A DNA stretch of 7,812 bases from NCBI GenBank assembly GCA_007134165.1, contig SLLJ01000172.1:1-7812 (forward strand). Direction: 5' to 3'. Shown here in pieces: positions 1 through 6,454 of this stretch. Under the pieces are notes generated by a model. The model saw nothing but the letters and a program-made list of their open reading frames with translations. It did no database searches and was not told where the DNA came from. The stretch is from Nitriliruptoraceae bacterium. GTDB lineage: Bacteria > Actinomycetota > Nitriliruptoria > Nitriliruptorales > Nitriliruptoraceae. The position numbers and the translations under genes are program-made. Position 1 is the stretch's first letter. Every line of letters begins with the position of its first letter.

Positions 1-37
1 CCGGTCCCGGTTCCTTCTCCGCCAGAGGATGTCGTGA
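1..37 (+). CDS. Possible 3' end of the gene upstream of pgsA (partial)
   Basis: The frame beginning at position 2 is open from the window edge to a TGA at 35-37. That stop overlaps the GTG start of pgsA in a GTGA arrangement, exactly as at the pgsA/patA and pdxS/pdxT junctions, so an upstream gene of the same operon probably ends here. Only eleven codons (ending ...LLRQRMS) are visible, too few to identify a family. In mycobacteria the gene before pgsA1 encodes a HIT-family hydrolase; that identity is a context guess only. The pgsA frame is also open upstream to the window edge, so this short frame could be chance. Confidence 0.35.
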   Translation, partial: RSRFLLRQRMS

Positions 38-978
38 CGCTGCGCTCGCGGTTCCCGTCGTACGTCGACGCGGTCACCACGCCCGTGGGACGCGTGCTCG
101 CGCGCACCCGCATCACGCCGAACTGGCTGACAACGCTCGGTATCGTGCTGACCGCGGCAGCGGCCGTCAGCGTGGCGCTCGCCTCGCCGGTGCTCGGCGG
201 GGCCGTCCTGATCCTCGGTGGGTTGATGGACACCTTCGATGGTGCGGTCGCCCGCGCGACGGGGCGCTCCACGCCGTTCGGTGGCTTCTACGACTCGGTC
301 AGCGACCGTATCTCCGACGGACTCATCCTGGGCGGGATGGCGTTCTGGCTCCGGGACGAACCTCGGCTGTTCACCTTGGCCGTCGTCGCCCTGGTCGGCG
401 CCGAGGTCACCAGCTACGTACGCGCCAAGGCCGAGGCCATCGACCTCGACTGCTCCGTTGGGATCCTGGAGCGCGCCGAGCGGGCGATCCTGCTCATCAT
501 CGCACTGCTGTTCCACCGCTGGCTGCTGGAACCGGTGCTCTGGATCCTCGCGGTCGGCAGCACCGTCACGGTCGTGCAGCGGGTCCATCACGTCTGGTGC
601 CAGATCGACCGGGACATCCCCGAGGAACTGCTCGCGCTGGCCGTGCTGGACCGGGCCTGGAGCCGGGCGTTCAAGAAGGCCGCCCGCCGGTTCTACGGCG
701 AGCGCAACTTCGACCCGGCGCTCGACGAGCACAGCGCCAACCATCGCAACGATGAGCCCGCGCAAGCCGCCGATCCTGGGACCGAGGTGCCCGCCGATCG
801 CCGGCACGCTACGAGGACCGACAGGAGCTCCGAGCGCGACCGGGTCGAGGTGATCGATGCCGCCGAGGTGGAGGACGAGGTGCTCGCTTCGGTCCCCGAC
901 GGGCCCTCCGGTCTGCGCGCCCGGCTGGTCCCGGGTCGCCGGTCGGGCACCGGTCGGCCGCGCGGACCGCGGCCGTGA
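34..978 (+). CDS. pgsA: CDP-alcohol phosphatidyltransferase, probable phosphatidylinositol phosphate synthase
   Basis: This integral membrane enzyme (314 aa) should condense CDP-diacylglycerol with inositol 1-phosphate to give phosphatidylinositol phosphate, the precursor of phosphatidylinositol and PIMs. The family signature D-x2-D-G-x2-A-R-x8-G-x3-D-x3-D is complete: D66, D69, G70, A73, R74, G83, D87 and D91. About six hydrophobic segments lie between residues 32 and 184. Stretches such as SYVRAKAE (127-134), ILERAER (144-150) and VQRVHHVW (181-188) resemble mycobacterial PgsA1. The inositol-phosphate assignment, rather than glycerol phosphate, rests on that resemblance and on patA and pimA following directly. 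The GTG start at 34 has AGAGGA at 24-29. The frame is open further upstream, so a longer N-terminus cannot be excluded. Unlike the roughly 217-residue mycobacterial enzyme, it has about 110 extra C-terminal residues, polar and Arg/Asp/Glu/Pro-rich, with no recognisable domain. Confidence 0.92.
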   Translation: MTLRSRFPSYVDAVTTPVGRVLARTRITPNWLTTLGIVLTAAAAVSVALASPVLGGAVLILGGLMDTFDGAVARATGRSTPFGGFYDSVSDRISDGLILGGMAFWLRDEPRLFTLAVVALVGAEVTSYVRAKAEAIDLDCSVGILERAERAILLIIALLFHRWLLEPVLWILAVGSTVTVVQRVHHVWCQIDRDIPEELLALAVLDRAWSRAFKKAARRFYGERNFDPALDEHSANHRNDEPAQAADPGTEVPADRRHATRTDRSSERDRVEVIDAAEVEDEVLASVPDGPSGLRARLVPGRRSGTGRPRGPRP

Positions 979-2021
979 GAGGCAGCGCCACGCTGGATGA
1001 ACTGCCGCCGCCCGATCCCGAGACCATCCGGCAGCGCGCGGCCTATTGGCGCTACCTCGCGGTGTGGGAGGCGGCCGCCCGGCTGCCCGAACCCATCGCC
1101 CGCCGGTTGCCGGCACGCATCGGGGCGGCCTGGCACCTCGCGGCTCCTGCCCGTCAGCGCACCCAGGTGCGCCGCAACCTGGCCCGAGTCGTGCCCGACG
1201 CCTCGCCAGGCGACCTCGATGCCCTCGTGCACGATGCCTACGTGTCCTACGCCCGCTACTGGCTCGACAGCTTCCGACTGCACACCATGGACGGGGTGGC
1301 GGTGGCGGATTCCCCGGCCGAGGGGCTGGGCTACGTCGACGCATTCCGGGACAGCGGCCAGGGGGGCCTGTTCGCCACCGCCCACCTCGGCTCCTGGGAC
1401 GTGGGCGCGTTCTTCACCGCCCAGCGGCGGTGGGGAATGGTCGTGGTCGCCGAGGTGGTGGAACCCCGTCGGTTGTTCGAACGGTTCGTGTGGCTGCGCC
1501 GGCAGGCCGGCATCGACGTCATCCCACTGGTGCGCGGGGGCAACATGCTCGACCAACTCGAGCAACGGGTGGCGCAGCAGGGGGCGCTGGCGACCCTGCT
1601 CGCCGACCGGGACCTGACCCGCAAGGGGCCGATCGTCGAGTTCTTCGGTGAACCGTGCCGACTGCCGCCCGGCACCGCCGCGCTGGCGCGGCGCACGGGG
1701 CGGCCGGTGGCGATCGGGGCCTTCGTGACCCGCGGCGATGGTTTCTACGGGGTGGTGCACGCCCCCGTCCAGGTGCACGAACGGTCGGTGTACGACGGCA
1801 CCCAGCGGGTGGCACACGAACTCGAGGCGCTCATCTACCGCTTCCCCGAACAGTGGCACGTCTTCGTGCCCAACTGGCTCGTCGACCGGGAGCCTGACCA
1901 CCCCGTCGCCGTCGCCTGGCGCGACGGTGAAGATTGGCGGGCGCGGGCCCGGCAGGAGTGGGACGCGCGAGAGCCGTCGGGCCGCGACGGATCCGGCAGG
2001 TCGGGAGGAGGCCCGGCATGA
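975..2021 (+). CDS. patA: Phosphatidylinositol mannoside acyltransferase, LpxL/HtrB family
   Basis: PatA transfers an acyl chain from acyl-CoA to the mannose of phosphatidylinositol mannoside on the cytoplasmic face of the membrane. The 348-residue product has the lysophospholipid acyltransferase motif H-x4-D at H137-D142 (AHLGSWD). It also has the block LADRDLTRKG (209-218) followed by EFFGEP (222-227) and PPGTAALARRTGRPV (231-245), a layout typical of actinobacterial PatA. Mycobacterial PatA is reported to use a Glu in the second block (Glu200); by spacing the equivalent here is D211, a conservative change. The GTG start overlaps the pgsA stop by four bases with no clear ribosome-binding site, which suggests translational coupling. 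The first 25 or so residues (MRGSATLDELPPPDPET...) precede the conserved part and look disordered. The last 25 residues are Arg/Gly/Ser-rich. Position between pgsA and pimA supports the PIM role over lipid A acylation. Confidence 0.92.
   Translation: MRGSATLDELPPPDPETIRQRAAYWRYLAVWEAAARLPEPIARRLPARIGAAWHLAAPARQRTQVRRNLARVVPDASPGDLDALVHDAYVSYARYWLDSFRLHTMDGVAVADSPAEGLGYVDAFRDSGQGGLFATAHLGSWDVGAFFTAQRRWGMVVVAEVVEPRRLFERFVWLRRQAGIDVIPLVRGGNMLDQLEQRVAQQGALATLLADRDLTRKGPIVEFFGEPCRLPPGTAALARRTGRPVAIGAFVTRGDGFYGVVHAPVQVHERSVYDGTQRVAHELEALIYRFPEQWHVFVPNWLVDREPDHPVAVAWRDGEDWRARARQEWDAREPSGRDGSGRSGGGPA
2003..2010 (+). promoter_or_regulatory. Ribosome-binding site that fixes the pimA start
   Basis: GGGAGGAG at 2003-2010 lies seven bases before the ATG at 2018. 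The pimA frame is open upstream to at least 1934, but the residues added there are encoded inside patA and do not resemble the family. The product from 2018 begins MRIAMVSPY, the expected first beta strand of PimA. Confidence 0.7.
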
Positions 2022-3256
2022 GGATCGCGATGGTCTCGCCCTACGACCTGAGCGTGCCCGGCGGCGTGCAGGCTCACGTGCGGGCGCTGGCGGCGGCGCT
2101 TCGGACCGGCGGCGACGAGGTCGCGCTGCTCGGTCCCGGACACCGCCTGAACCTGCGGCCCACCTTCGCCAGAACCGGGGCCGGATCCGATGCTGGTCCC
2201 GAAGCCGGCGCCGACTCCGACGCTGCTGCCGGTCCTAACGCTGCTGCCGGACCCCACGCTGCTGCCGGCGGGGGTCCGGATCCCGACCACCTCGACGTCG
2301 GCCCGTCGGTGGCCGTGCCCTTCAACGGTTCGCGCGCGCCCATCGGCCTCGACCCGCGCACCGGACTGCGGGTGCGGCAGGCGCTACGTCGGTTCGCTCC
2401 GGACCTGGTGCACGTCCACGAGCCGCTGGTGCCGGTAGTCGGCACCGCCGCGATCACCGCCGAGGCCGCCCCGACGGTGGCCACCTTCCATGCCTGGTCG
2501 GACCGCACTCGCGCCTACCGCCTGACCCGGCCGCTCGGCCGCTGGGTGATGCGTGAAGTGGGGGCGGCGATCGCGGTCAGTGACGCGGCTGCCGCCTATC
2601 ACGGGCGGGTCCTGGGGGTCGACCCCCGACGTTTCACGGTCGTGCCCAACGGTGTCGACGTCGCCCGCTTCGCCACCGCTGAGCCCTTCGCCGACGTCGT
2701 CGCCGATCCGGCTCCGTGCCTGCTGTTCGTCGGCCGACTGGAGCGGCGCAAGGGTCTCGAGCCGCTGGTGCGTGCCTTCACCTACCTCAAGGCCGAGCGA
2801 CCCGACCTGATCCTGTACGTGGTCGGCGCCGGCGACGAGCGGGCGCGCTGCGAGGCGCTGTTGCCCGCTGGGCTGCGGGAGGACGTGCGCTTCCTCGGCC
2901 GGGTCGACGACGAGGATCTGCCGCGCTGGTACGCCTCCTGCGATCTGTACGTCTCCCCGGCGCTCGGCGGTGAGTCGTTCGGGATCGTGCTGCTCGAGGC
3001 CATGGCCGCCGGGCGGGCGGTCGTGGCCTCGGACCTGCCCGGCTACCGCTCGGTGGCGACCGACGGGGTCCAGGCCCGGCTGGTCTCACCGGGCGACCCG
3101 CGGGCCCTGGCCGAGGCGATCGGCGGCCTGGTCGACAACCCGGCGGCGCGCACCGTCATGGGGCGCGAAGGCCGTCGGTGGGTGCAGGCCTACGACTGGC
3201 CGCAGGTCGCCGGCCGGCTGCGCGAGGTGTACGAGCAGGTGCTCGACGGTCGCTGA
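2018..3256 (+). CDS. pimA: Phosphatidylinositol alpha-mannosyltransferase, GT4 family
   Basis: PimA transfers the first mannose from GDP-mannose to the inositol of phosphatidylinositol at the inner membrane face, committing the lipid to PIM synthesis. The 412-residue product is a GT-B glycosyltransferase. It begins MRIAMVSPYD and carries the Gly-rich loop VPGGVQAH (13-20) and ATFHAW (155-160) with the expected catalytic-region His158. VPNGVDVARF (209-218) is conserved. The donor-site residues are R240 and K245 (VGRLERRKG), and the E-x7-E motif is E319/E327 in GGESFGIVLLEAM. ATG 2018 overlaps the patA stop (ATGA). Compared with mycobacterial PimA, an extra stretch of about 40 residues lies at roughly 52-90, rich in Ala, Gly, Pro and Asp, between the second and third strands of the N-terminal Rossmann domain. 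The rest aligns without interruption, so the enzyme is probably active. Another GT4 mannosyltransferase such as PimB' is less likely, given the N-terminus and context. Confidence 0.93.
   Translation: MRIAMVSPYDLSVPGGVQAHVRALAAALRTGGDEVALLGPGHRLNLRPTFARTGAGSDAGPEAGADSDAAAGPNAAAGPHAAAGGGPDPDHLDVGPSVAVPFNGSRAPIGLDPRTGLRVRQALRRFAPDLVHVHEPLVPVVGTAAITAEAAPTVATFHAWSDRTRAYRLTRPLGRWVMREVGAAIAVSDAAAAYHGRVLGVDPRRFTVVPNGVDVARFATAEPFADVVADPAPCLLFVGRLERRKGLEPLVRAFTYLKAERPDLILYVVGAGDERARCEALLPAGLREDVRFLGRVDDEDLPRWYASCDLYVSPALGGESFGIVLLEAMAAGRAVVASDLPGYRSVATDGVQARLVSPGDPRALAEAIGGLVDNPAARTVMGREGRRWVQAYDWPQVAGRLREVYEQVLDGR
2219..2272 (+). repeat. Three tandem 18-bp repeats inside pimA
   Basis: Three in-frame copies of an 18-base unit lie at 2219-2236, 2237-2254 and 2255-2272, each with the core ACGCTGCTGCCGG. 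They encode the repeated Ala-Ala-Ala-Gly-Pro pattern at about residues 69-85. A looser Gly-Pro-Glu/Ala-Asp stretch precedes them from about 2185. Because the unit is a multiple of three, copy-number change would lengthen or shorten the insert without breaking the frame. Confidence 0.85.
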
Positions 3257-3372
3257 GCCCGCGCGGCTGGCGGGGGCACCGGGAGGCCGCGAGCCCCGGG
3301 GAGCCGGGAGCCGGGCGGGCACCGGCATCCACCGGCATGCGCCAGATACCTCGCGGTAGTCCGAACGCAGCG

Positions 3373-3378
3373 TAGGCT
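3373..3378 (+). promoter_or_regulatory. Candidate -10 element for the DUF3048 lipoprotein gene
   Basis: TAGGCT fits the actinobacterial TANNNT -10 pattern and lies 48 bases before the GTG start at 3421, in the only non-coding gap (3257-3420) before that gene. No convincing -35 box is seen at the expected spacing. The gap also holds short direct repeats (ACCGGCAT at 3321 and 3331; GAGCCGG twice at 3301) of unknown meaning. Confidence 0.35.
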
Positions 3379-3420
3379 CGCGCCCTCATCTGGTCACTGC
3401 CCGTGGAAGGTCCGTCCATC

Positions 3421-4551
3421 GTGCGCCGCATTCTGGCCGCCATCCTCGCCGTCGTGCTACTGCTGGCAGCATGCGCCGGCGACGAGGAGCCCGAGGCCAC
3501 CCCAGAACCCGTCGAGGAGCCCGAACCGCAGCCCGAACCGGAGCCTGAGCCCGAACCCGAACCGGAGCCCGAACCGGAGCCCGAGCCCGAACCAGAGGAC
3601 CTGCGTCCCCGCTCCTTTGTGACCGGTGAGCCGGTCGACGAGGAGGTCATGCAGCGCCCGCTGCTGCTGGTCAAGATCGAGAACTCCCCGCAGGCCCGGC
3701 CGCAAACCGGGCTGGAAGCGGCCGACGTCGTCTTCGAGCAGCGTGTCGAGGCAGCGGTGACCCGCTTCATGGTCGTGTTCCACAGCCAGCTGCCCGAGTC
3801 GGTCGGACCGACCCGCTCGGCCCGGCCGGTCGACGCCGAGGTGGTGACCGCCTTCGGCCGCTCCGGGTTCATCTACTCCGGTGCCCGTCCCGAGGTGCAG
3901 GGCATGCTGGCCGCCACCTCCTCGGTGCGCATCGCGGAGGGGGGCCCCGGCTTCCACCGCATCGGCGAGCGCCGTGCGCCACACAATCTGTACCTGCGCC
4001 TGCAGCCGGCACTGGATGCGGTGATCGAACGCGAGGCCGAAGTGCTCGACTCCATCGGCTGGGTGTTCGCCGAGGAACCGCCCCGCGGCGAGGAACAGTG
4101 CCCCCCCGGAGCCGAGGACTGCGAGGATCCGGGCCGCTCCCTCGACGTCGTCATGACCAACGCCTACGTGACCAACTGGGCTTACGACGAGGATGAGGGC
4201 GTGTACCGCCGCAACCAGAACGGGGAGCCGTTCCTGGTCACCGGCGAGGAGCAGATCGGCGCGGCCAACGTGCTGGTGCTCGGCGCCCGTTTCTACACCG
4301 GCGCCTCGGGCTACCCGGAGACCACCGTGCTGACCGAAGGCTCGCGGGGCATCGCGCTGCGCGACGGCAACCGCTACGAGGTGACCTGGTCCAAGCCGAC
4401 CGCCGCCGACCACATCGAGGTGCTCGACGCCCGTGGCCTGCCCTTCGCGCTCAAGCCCGGCCCGACCTGGGTGCTGTTCCCCTCCGAGAGCAACCTGCCG
4501 GCCCCACTGACCCCACCCGACGAGGACGTCGACGCCGAAGCTCAGGGGTAG
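3421..4551 (+). CDS. DUF3048 (YerB-like) lipoprotein with Pro-Glu spacer
   Basis: The 376-residue product starts with a lipoprotein signal peptide: Arg2-Arg3, a hydrophobic run (4-15) and the lipobox LAAC with Cys18 as the lipidated residue. It should therefore be anchored on the outer face of the membrane. Residues 23-59 are a Pro-Glu repeat, probably a stiff, highly acidic spacer that holds the folded part away from the membrane. The folded part from about residue 76 (RPLLLVKIENSPQARPQTGL, then ADVVFEQ, FHSQLPESVGPTRSARPVD) matches the DUF3048 family typified by Bacillus YerB. The C-terminal half (from about 240) fits the second DUF3048 domain. Its biochemical function is unknown to me. Cys227 and Cys234 in an acidic loop could form a disulfide. 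GTG 3421 is chosen over GTG 3403 because it gives a canonical signal peptide and has GGAAGG at 3405-3410. Confidence 0.88.
   Translation: MRRILAAILAVVLLLAACAGDEEPEATPEPVEEPEPQPEPEPEPEPEPEPEPEPEPEPEDLRPRSFVTGEPVDEEVMQRPLLLVKIENSPQARPQTGLEAADVVFEQRVEAAVTRFMVVFHSQLPESVGPTRSARPVDAEVVTAFGRSGFIYSGARPEVQGMLAATSSVRIAEGGPGFHRIGERRAPHNLYLRLQPALDAVIEREAEVLDSIGWVFAEEPPRGEEQCPPGAEDCEDPGRSLDVVMTNAYVTNWAYDEDEGVYRRNQNGEPFLVTGEEQIGAANVLVLGARFYTGASGYPETTVLTEGSRGIALRDGNRYEVTWSKPTAADHIEVLDARGLPFALKPGPTWVLFPSESNLPAPLTPPDEDVDAEAQG
3514..3597 (+). repeat. Pro-Glu codon repeat in the DUF3048 lipoprotein gene
   Basis: GAG/GAA alternates with CCC/CCG/CCT, encoding repeated Glu-Pro from about residue 32 to 59 of the lipoprotein. 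The codons are mixed rather than identical, which suggests selection for the peptide rather than a recent expansion. The same composition produces Gly-Ser runs in the antisense frames, which are not genes. Confidence 0.85.
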
Positions 4552-4584
4552 ACCGCCGTCGGACGTCATGCGGCGGTGAGGCAG

Positions 4585-4590
4585 TACCCT
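4585..4590 (+). promoter_or_regulatory. Candidate -10 element for pdxS-pdxT
   Basis: TACCCT fits TANNNT and stands 41 bases before the pdxS ATG, in the 74-base gap after the DUF3048 gene. A good -35 box is not visible. The element resembles those before the two lipoprotein genes in position and sequence. Confidence 0.35.
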
Positions 4591-4625
4591 CCAACGGTCG
4601 GTCCCCGGCGCCACGGAGCAGTGCG

Positions 4626-5570
4626 ATGAGCCACCACCACGACGATCACGCCACCACCTCGTCCCCGGCAGCGGCGGATGCATCCCAGGCGCAGACCGGC
4701 ACGATGCGGGTCAAGCGCGGCATGGCCGACATGCTCAAGGGCGGCGTCATCATGGATGTCGTCACCCCCGAGCAGGCGCGGGTCGCCGAGGCCGCCGGTG
4801 CGGTCGCGGTCATGGCGCTCGAGCGGGTCCCCGCCGACATCCGCCGTGACGGTGGCGTGGCGCGGATGAGCGATCCCGACATGATCGACGGCATCGTCGC
4901 GGCGGTGTCGATCCCGGTCATGGCCAAGGCCCGCATCGGCCACTTCGTCGAGGCGCAGGTGCTGCAGTCGCTCGGCGTGGACTACGTCGACGAGTCCGAG
5001 GTGCTCACTCCCGCCGACGAGGCCCACCACATCGACAAGTGGGGCTTCGACGTGCCGTTCGTGTGCGGTGCGACCAACCTCGGCGAGGCGCTGCGCCGGC
5101 TGGGGGAGGGGGCGGCGATGATCCGCTCCAAGGGCGAGGCCGGTACCGGCAACGTCGTGGAGGCCACTCGCCACATGCGTTCGATCACCGGCGAGATCCG
5201 CCGCCTGGCGTCGATGGACACCACCGAGTTGTACGCCGCGGCCAAGAAGCTGCGGGCCCCGGTCGACCTGGTCGTCGAGGTGGCACGCACCGGCCGGCTG
5301 CCCGTGGTGCTGTTCACGGCCGGTGGCATCGCCACCCCGTCGGACGCGGCGATGATGATGCAATTGGGTGCCGACGGGGTGTTCGTCGGCTCAGGCATCT
5401 TCAAGTCCGGCGACCCCGAGGCGCGCGCCCGCGCGATCGTGGAGGCGACCACCCACTTCGACGACCCGGCGGTCGTCGCCAAGGTGTCGCGCGGACTCGG
5501 TGAGGCGATGGTCGGCATCAACCTCGACACCCTGCCCGACGAGCAGAAGTACGCGGGACGCGGCTGGTGA
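4626..5570 (+). CDS. pdxS: Pyridoxal 5'-phosphate synthase, synthase subunit PdxS
   Basis: PdxS (314 aa) is the TIM-barrel subunit that builds pyridoxal 5'-phosphate from ribose 5-phosphate, glyceraldehyde 3-phosphate and ammonia delivered by PdxT. The family is extremely conserved and the match is unambiguous. By alignment with the Bacillus enzyme the catalytic lysines are K101 (MAKARIGH) and K169 (RSKGEAGTGN), and the ammonia-site Asp is D44 (GGVIMDVV). AAGGIATP-like TAGGIATPSD (231-240), GADGVFVGSGIFKS (248-261) and the C-terminal RGW are present. The ATG at 4626 has GGAG at 4615-4618, seven bases upstream. About 22 residues precede the conserved start (TGTMRVKRGM), beginning MSHHHDDH, a natural His-rich tail. 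An internal start at M27 is possible but has a weaker context. The gene is followed directly by its partner pdxT. Confidence 0.97.
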   Translation: MSHHHDDHATTSSPAAADASQAQTGTMRVKRGMADMLKGGVIMDVVTPEQARVAEAAGAVAVMALERVPADIRRDGGVARMSDPDMIDGIVAAVSIPVMAKARIGHFVEAQVLQSLGVDYVDESEVLTPADEAHHIDKWGFDVPFVCGATNLGEALRRLGEGAAMIRSKGEAGTGNVVEATRHMRSITGEIRRLASMDTTELYAAAKKLRAPVDLVVEVARTGRLPVVLFTAGGIATPSDAAMMMQLGADGVFVGSGIFKSGDPEARARAIVEATTHFDDPAVVAKVSRGLGEAMVGINLDTLPDEQKYAGRGW

Positions 5571-6304
5571 GCGCTGCCCGCCTGCCGGGCGCGCCCGGCG
5601 GCGGTCGGGTCACGGCACGTGCTGCCTCGGCCGAGTGGGTGCCGGGACAGCGGCTGGTGGCCGACCTCAGGGGTGAGCCCGGCGCCGACGTCGAGGTGGC
5701 GCCGGACCCCGACGCGCCCTCGATCGGCGTGCTCGCGCTGCAGGGCGACGTGCTCGAGCACCTGCGAGCGCTGCGCCGCAGCGGCGCCCGGACGGTGCGG
5801 GTGCGTTCGCTCGAGGATCTGGCCGCGGTCGACGCGCTGGTGCTGCCCGGGGGGGAGTCGACCACCATCGGCAAGCTGCTCGACCGCTTCGGGCTGCTCA
5901 GGCCGGTGCGCGCGCGCATCGATGACGGGCTGCCGGTGTTCGGGACCTGCGCGGGGATGATCCTGCTGTCCGACGAGCTCGACCAGGCCGAGCCCCAGCC
6001 TCTGGTCGGCGGCATCGCCGTGCGCACGCGGCGCAACGCCTTCGGTCGGCAGGTCGATTCGTTCGACACCCGGCTGCCGGTGGTGGGGATCGACGGCGGA
6101 CCGGTGGACGTGTCGTTCATCCGTGCGCCGCGGGTCGAAGCCGTGCTGGATGCGGATGCGGTCGAGGTGCTCGCCGAGGTCGAGGGCTACCCGGTCGTGG
6201 TGCGCCAGGGCCGGCTGCTCGCCACTGCGTTCCACCCGGAGGTCACCGGAGACGGCCGGTTGCACGCGCTGTTCGTCGGCATGGTGCGCGATTCGGGGGG
6301 CTGA
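5567..6304 (+). CDS. pdxT: Pyridoxal 5'-phosphate synthase, glutaminase subunit PdxT
   Basis: PdxT is the class I glutamine amidotransferase that hydrolyses glutamine and channels ammonia to PdxS. In the 245-residue product the triad is Cys128 (GTCAGM), His223 and Glu225 (FHPEVT). The conserved LPGGESTT (93-100), RRNAFGRQ (155-162) and FIRAP (184-188) segments are present. The GTG at 5567 overlaps the pdxS stop (GTGA), implying coupled translation of the two subunits. The catalytic domain begins only at SIGVLALQGD (52-61), so this start adds about 50 Pro/Gly/Ala-rich residues absent from typical 190-200-residue PdxT. In-frame GTG codons at 5657 and 5696 could instead be the true start, but neither has a clear ribosome-binding site. 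The domain itself is complete to the final Gly-Gly. Confidence 0.95.
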   Translation: MSAARLPGAPGGGRVTARAASAEWVPGQRLVADLRGEPGADVEVAPDPDAPSIGVLALQGDVLEHLRALRRSGARTVRVRSLEDLAAVDALVLPGGESTTIGKLLDRFGLLRPVRARIDDGLPVFGTCAGMILLSDELDQAEPQPLVGGIAVRTRRNAFGRQVDSFDTRLPVVGIDGGPVDVSFIRAPRVEAVLDADAVEVLAEVEGYPVVVRQGRLLATAFHPEVTGDGRLHALFVGMVRDSGG

Positions 6305-6454
6305 AGGTCACGAAGGTCTTCGCGTGCCGGGACGCTCGACGCCTGGATTCGTTCCGCGTCCTGACGGCTGGCGTGTGGCGGGGATTGCCCTCACCCGCCC
6401 GTCGCCGGACTCGCCGAGCCGCTGAACCCATGGCGGCCTACGCACCGGCTTTGC

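Noticed and set aside
693..1901. Long minus-strand open frame of about 400 codons opposite patA
   Set aside because: It lies antisense to a clearly conserved gene, has the composition expected from complementary high-GC codons, and shows no recognisable motif.
1934..2017. Longer N-terminus for PimA
   Set aside because: The extra 28 codons overlap the end of patA and do not resemble the family; ATG 2018 has a strong ribosome-binding site and the expected first strand.
3265..3305. Possible GC-rich hairpin terminator after pimA
   Set aside because: The pairing is imperfect with several alternatives, and no T-tract follows; such structures arise easily at this base composition.
3403..3420. Upstream GTG start for the DUF3048 lipoprotein
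   Set aside because: It would put six residues, including a Glu, before the signal peptide and use up the GGAAGG ribosome-binding site.
3457..4683. Long minus-strand open frame opposite the DUF3048 gene, and a Gly-Ser-repeat frame beside it
   Set aside because: The Gly-Ser and Gly-Leu runs are mirror images of the Pro-Glu codon repeat; no family resemblance and no start context.
4982..6265. Minus-strand open frame of 427 codons opposite pdxS and pdxT
   Set aside because: Antisense to two highly conserved genes; an effect of G/C-biased third positions.
6311..6322. Short inverted repeat CGAAG-GT-CTTCG after pdxT
   Set aside because: Only five base pairs with a two-base loop; not enough for a terminator or IS end.
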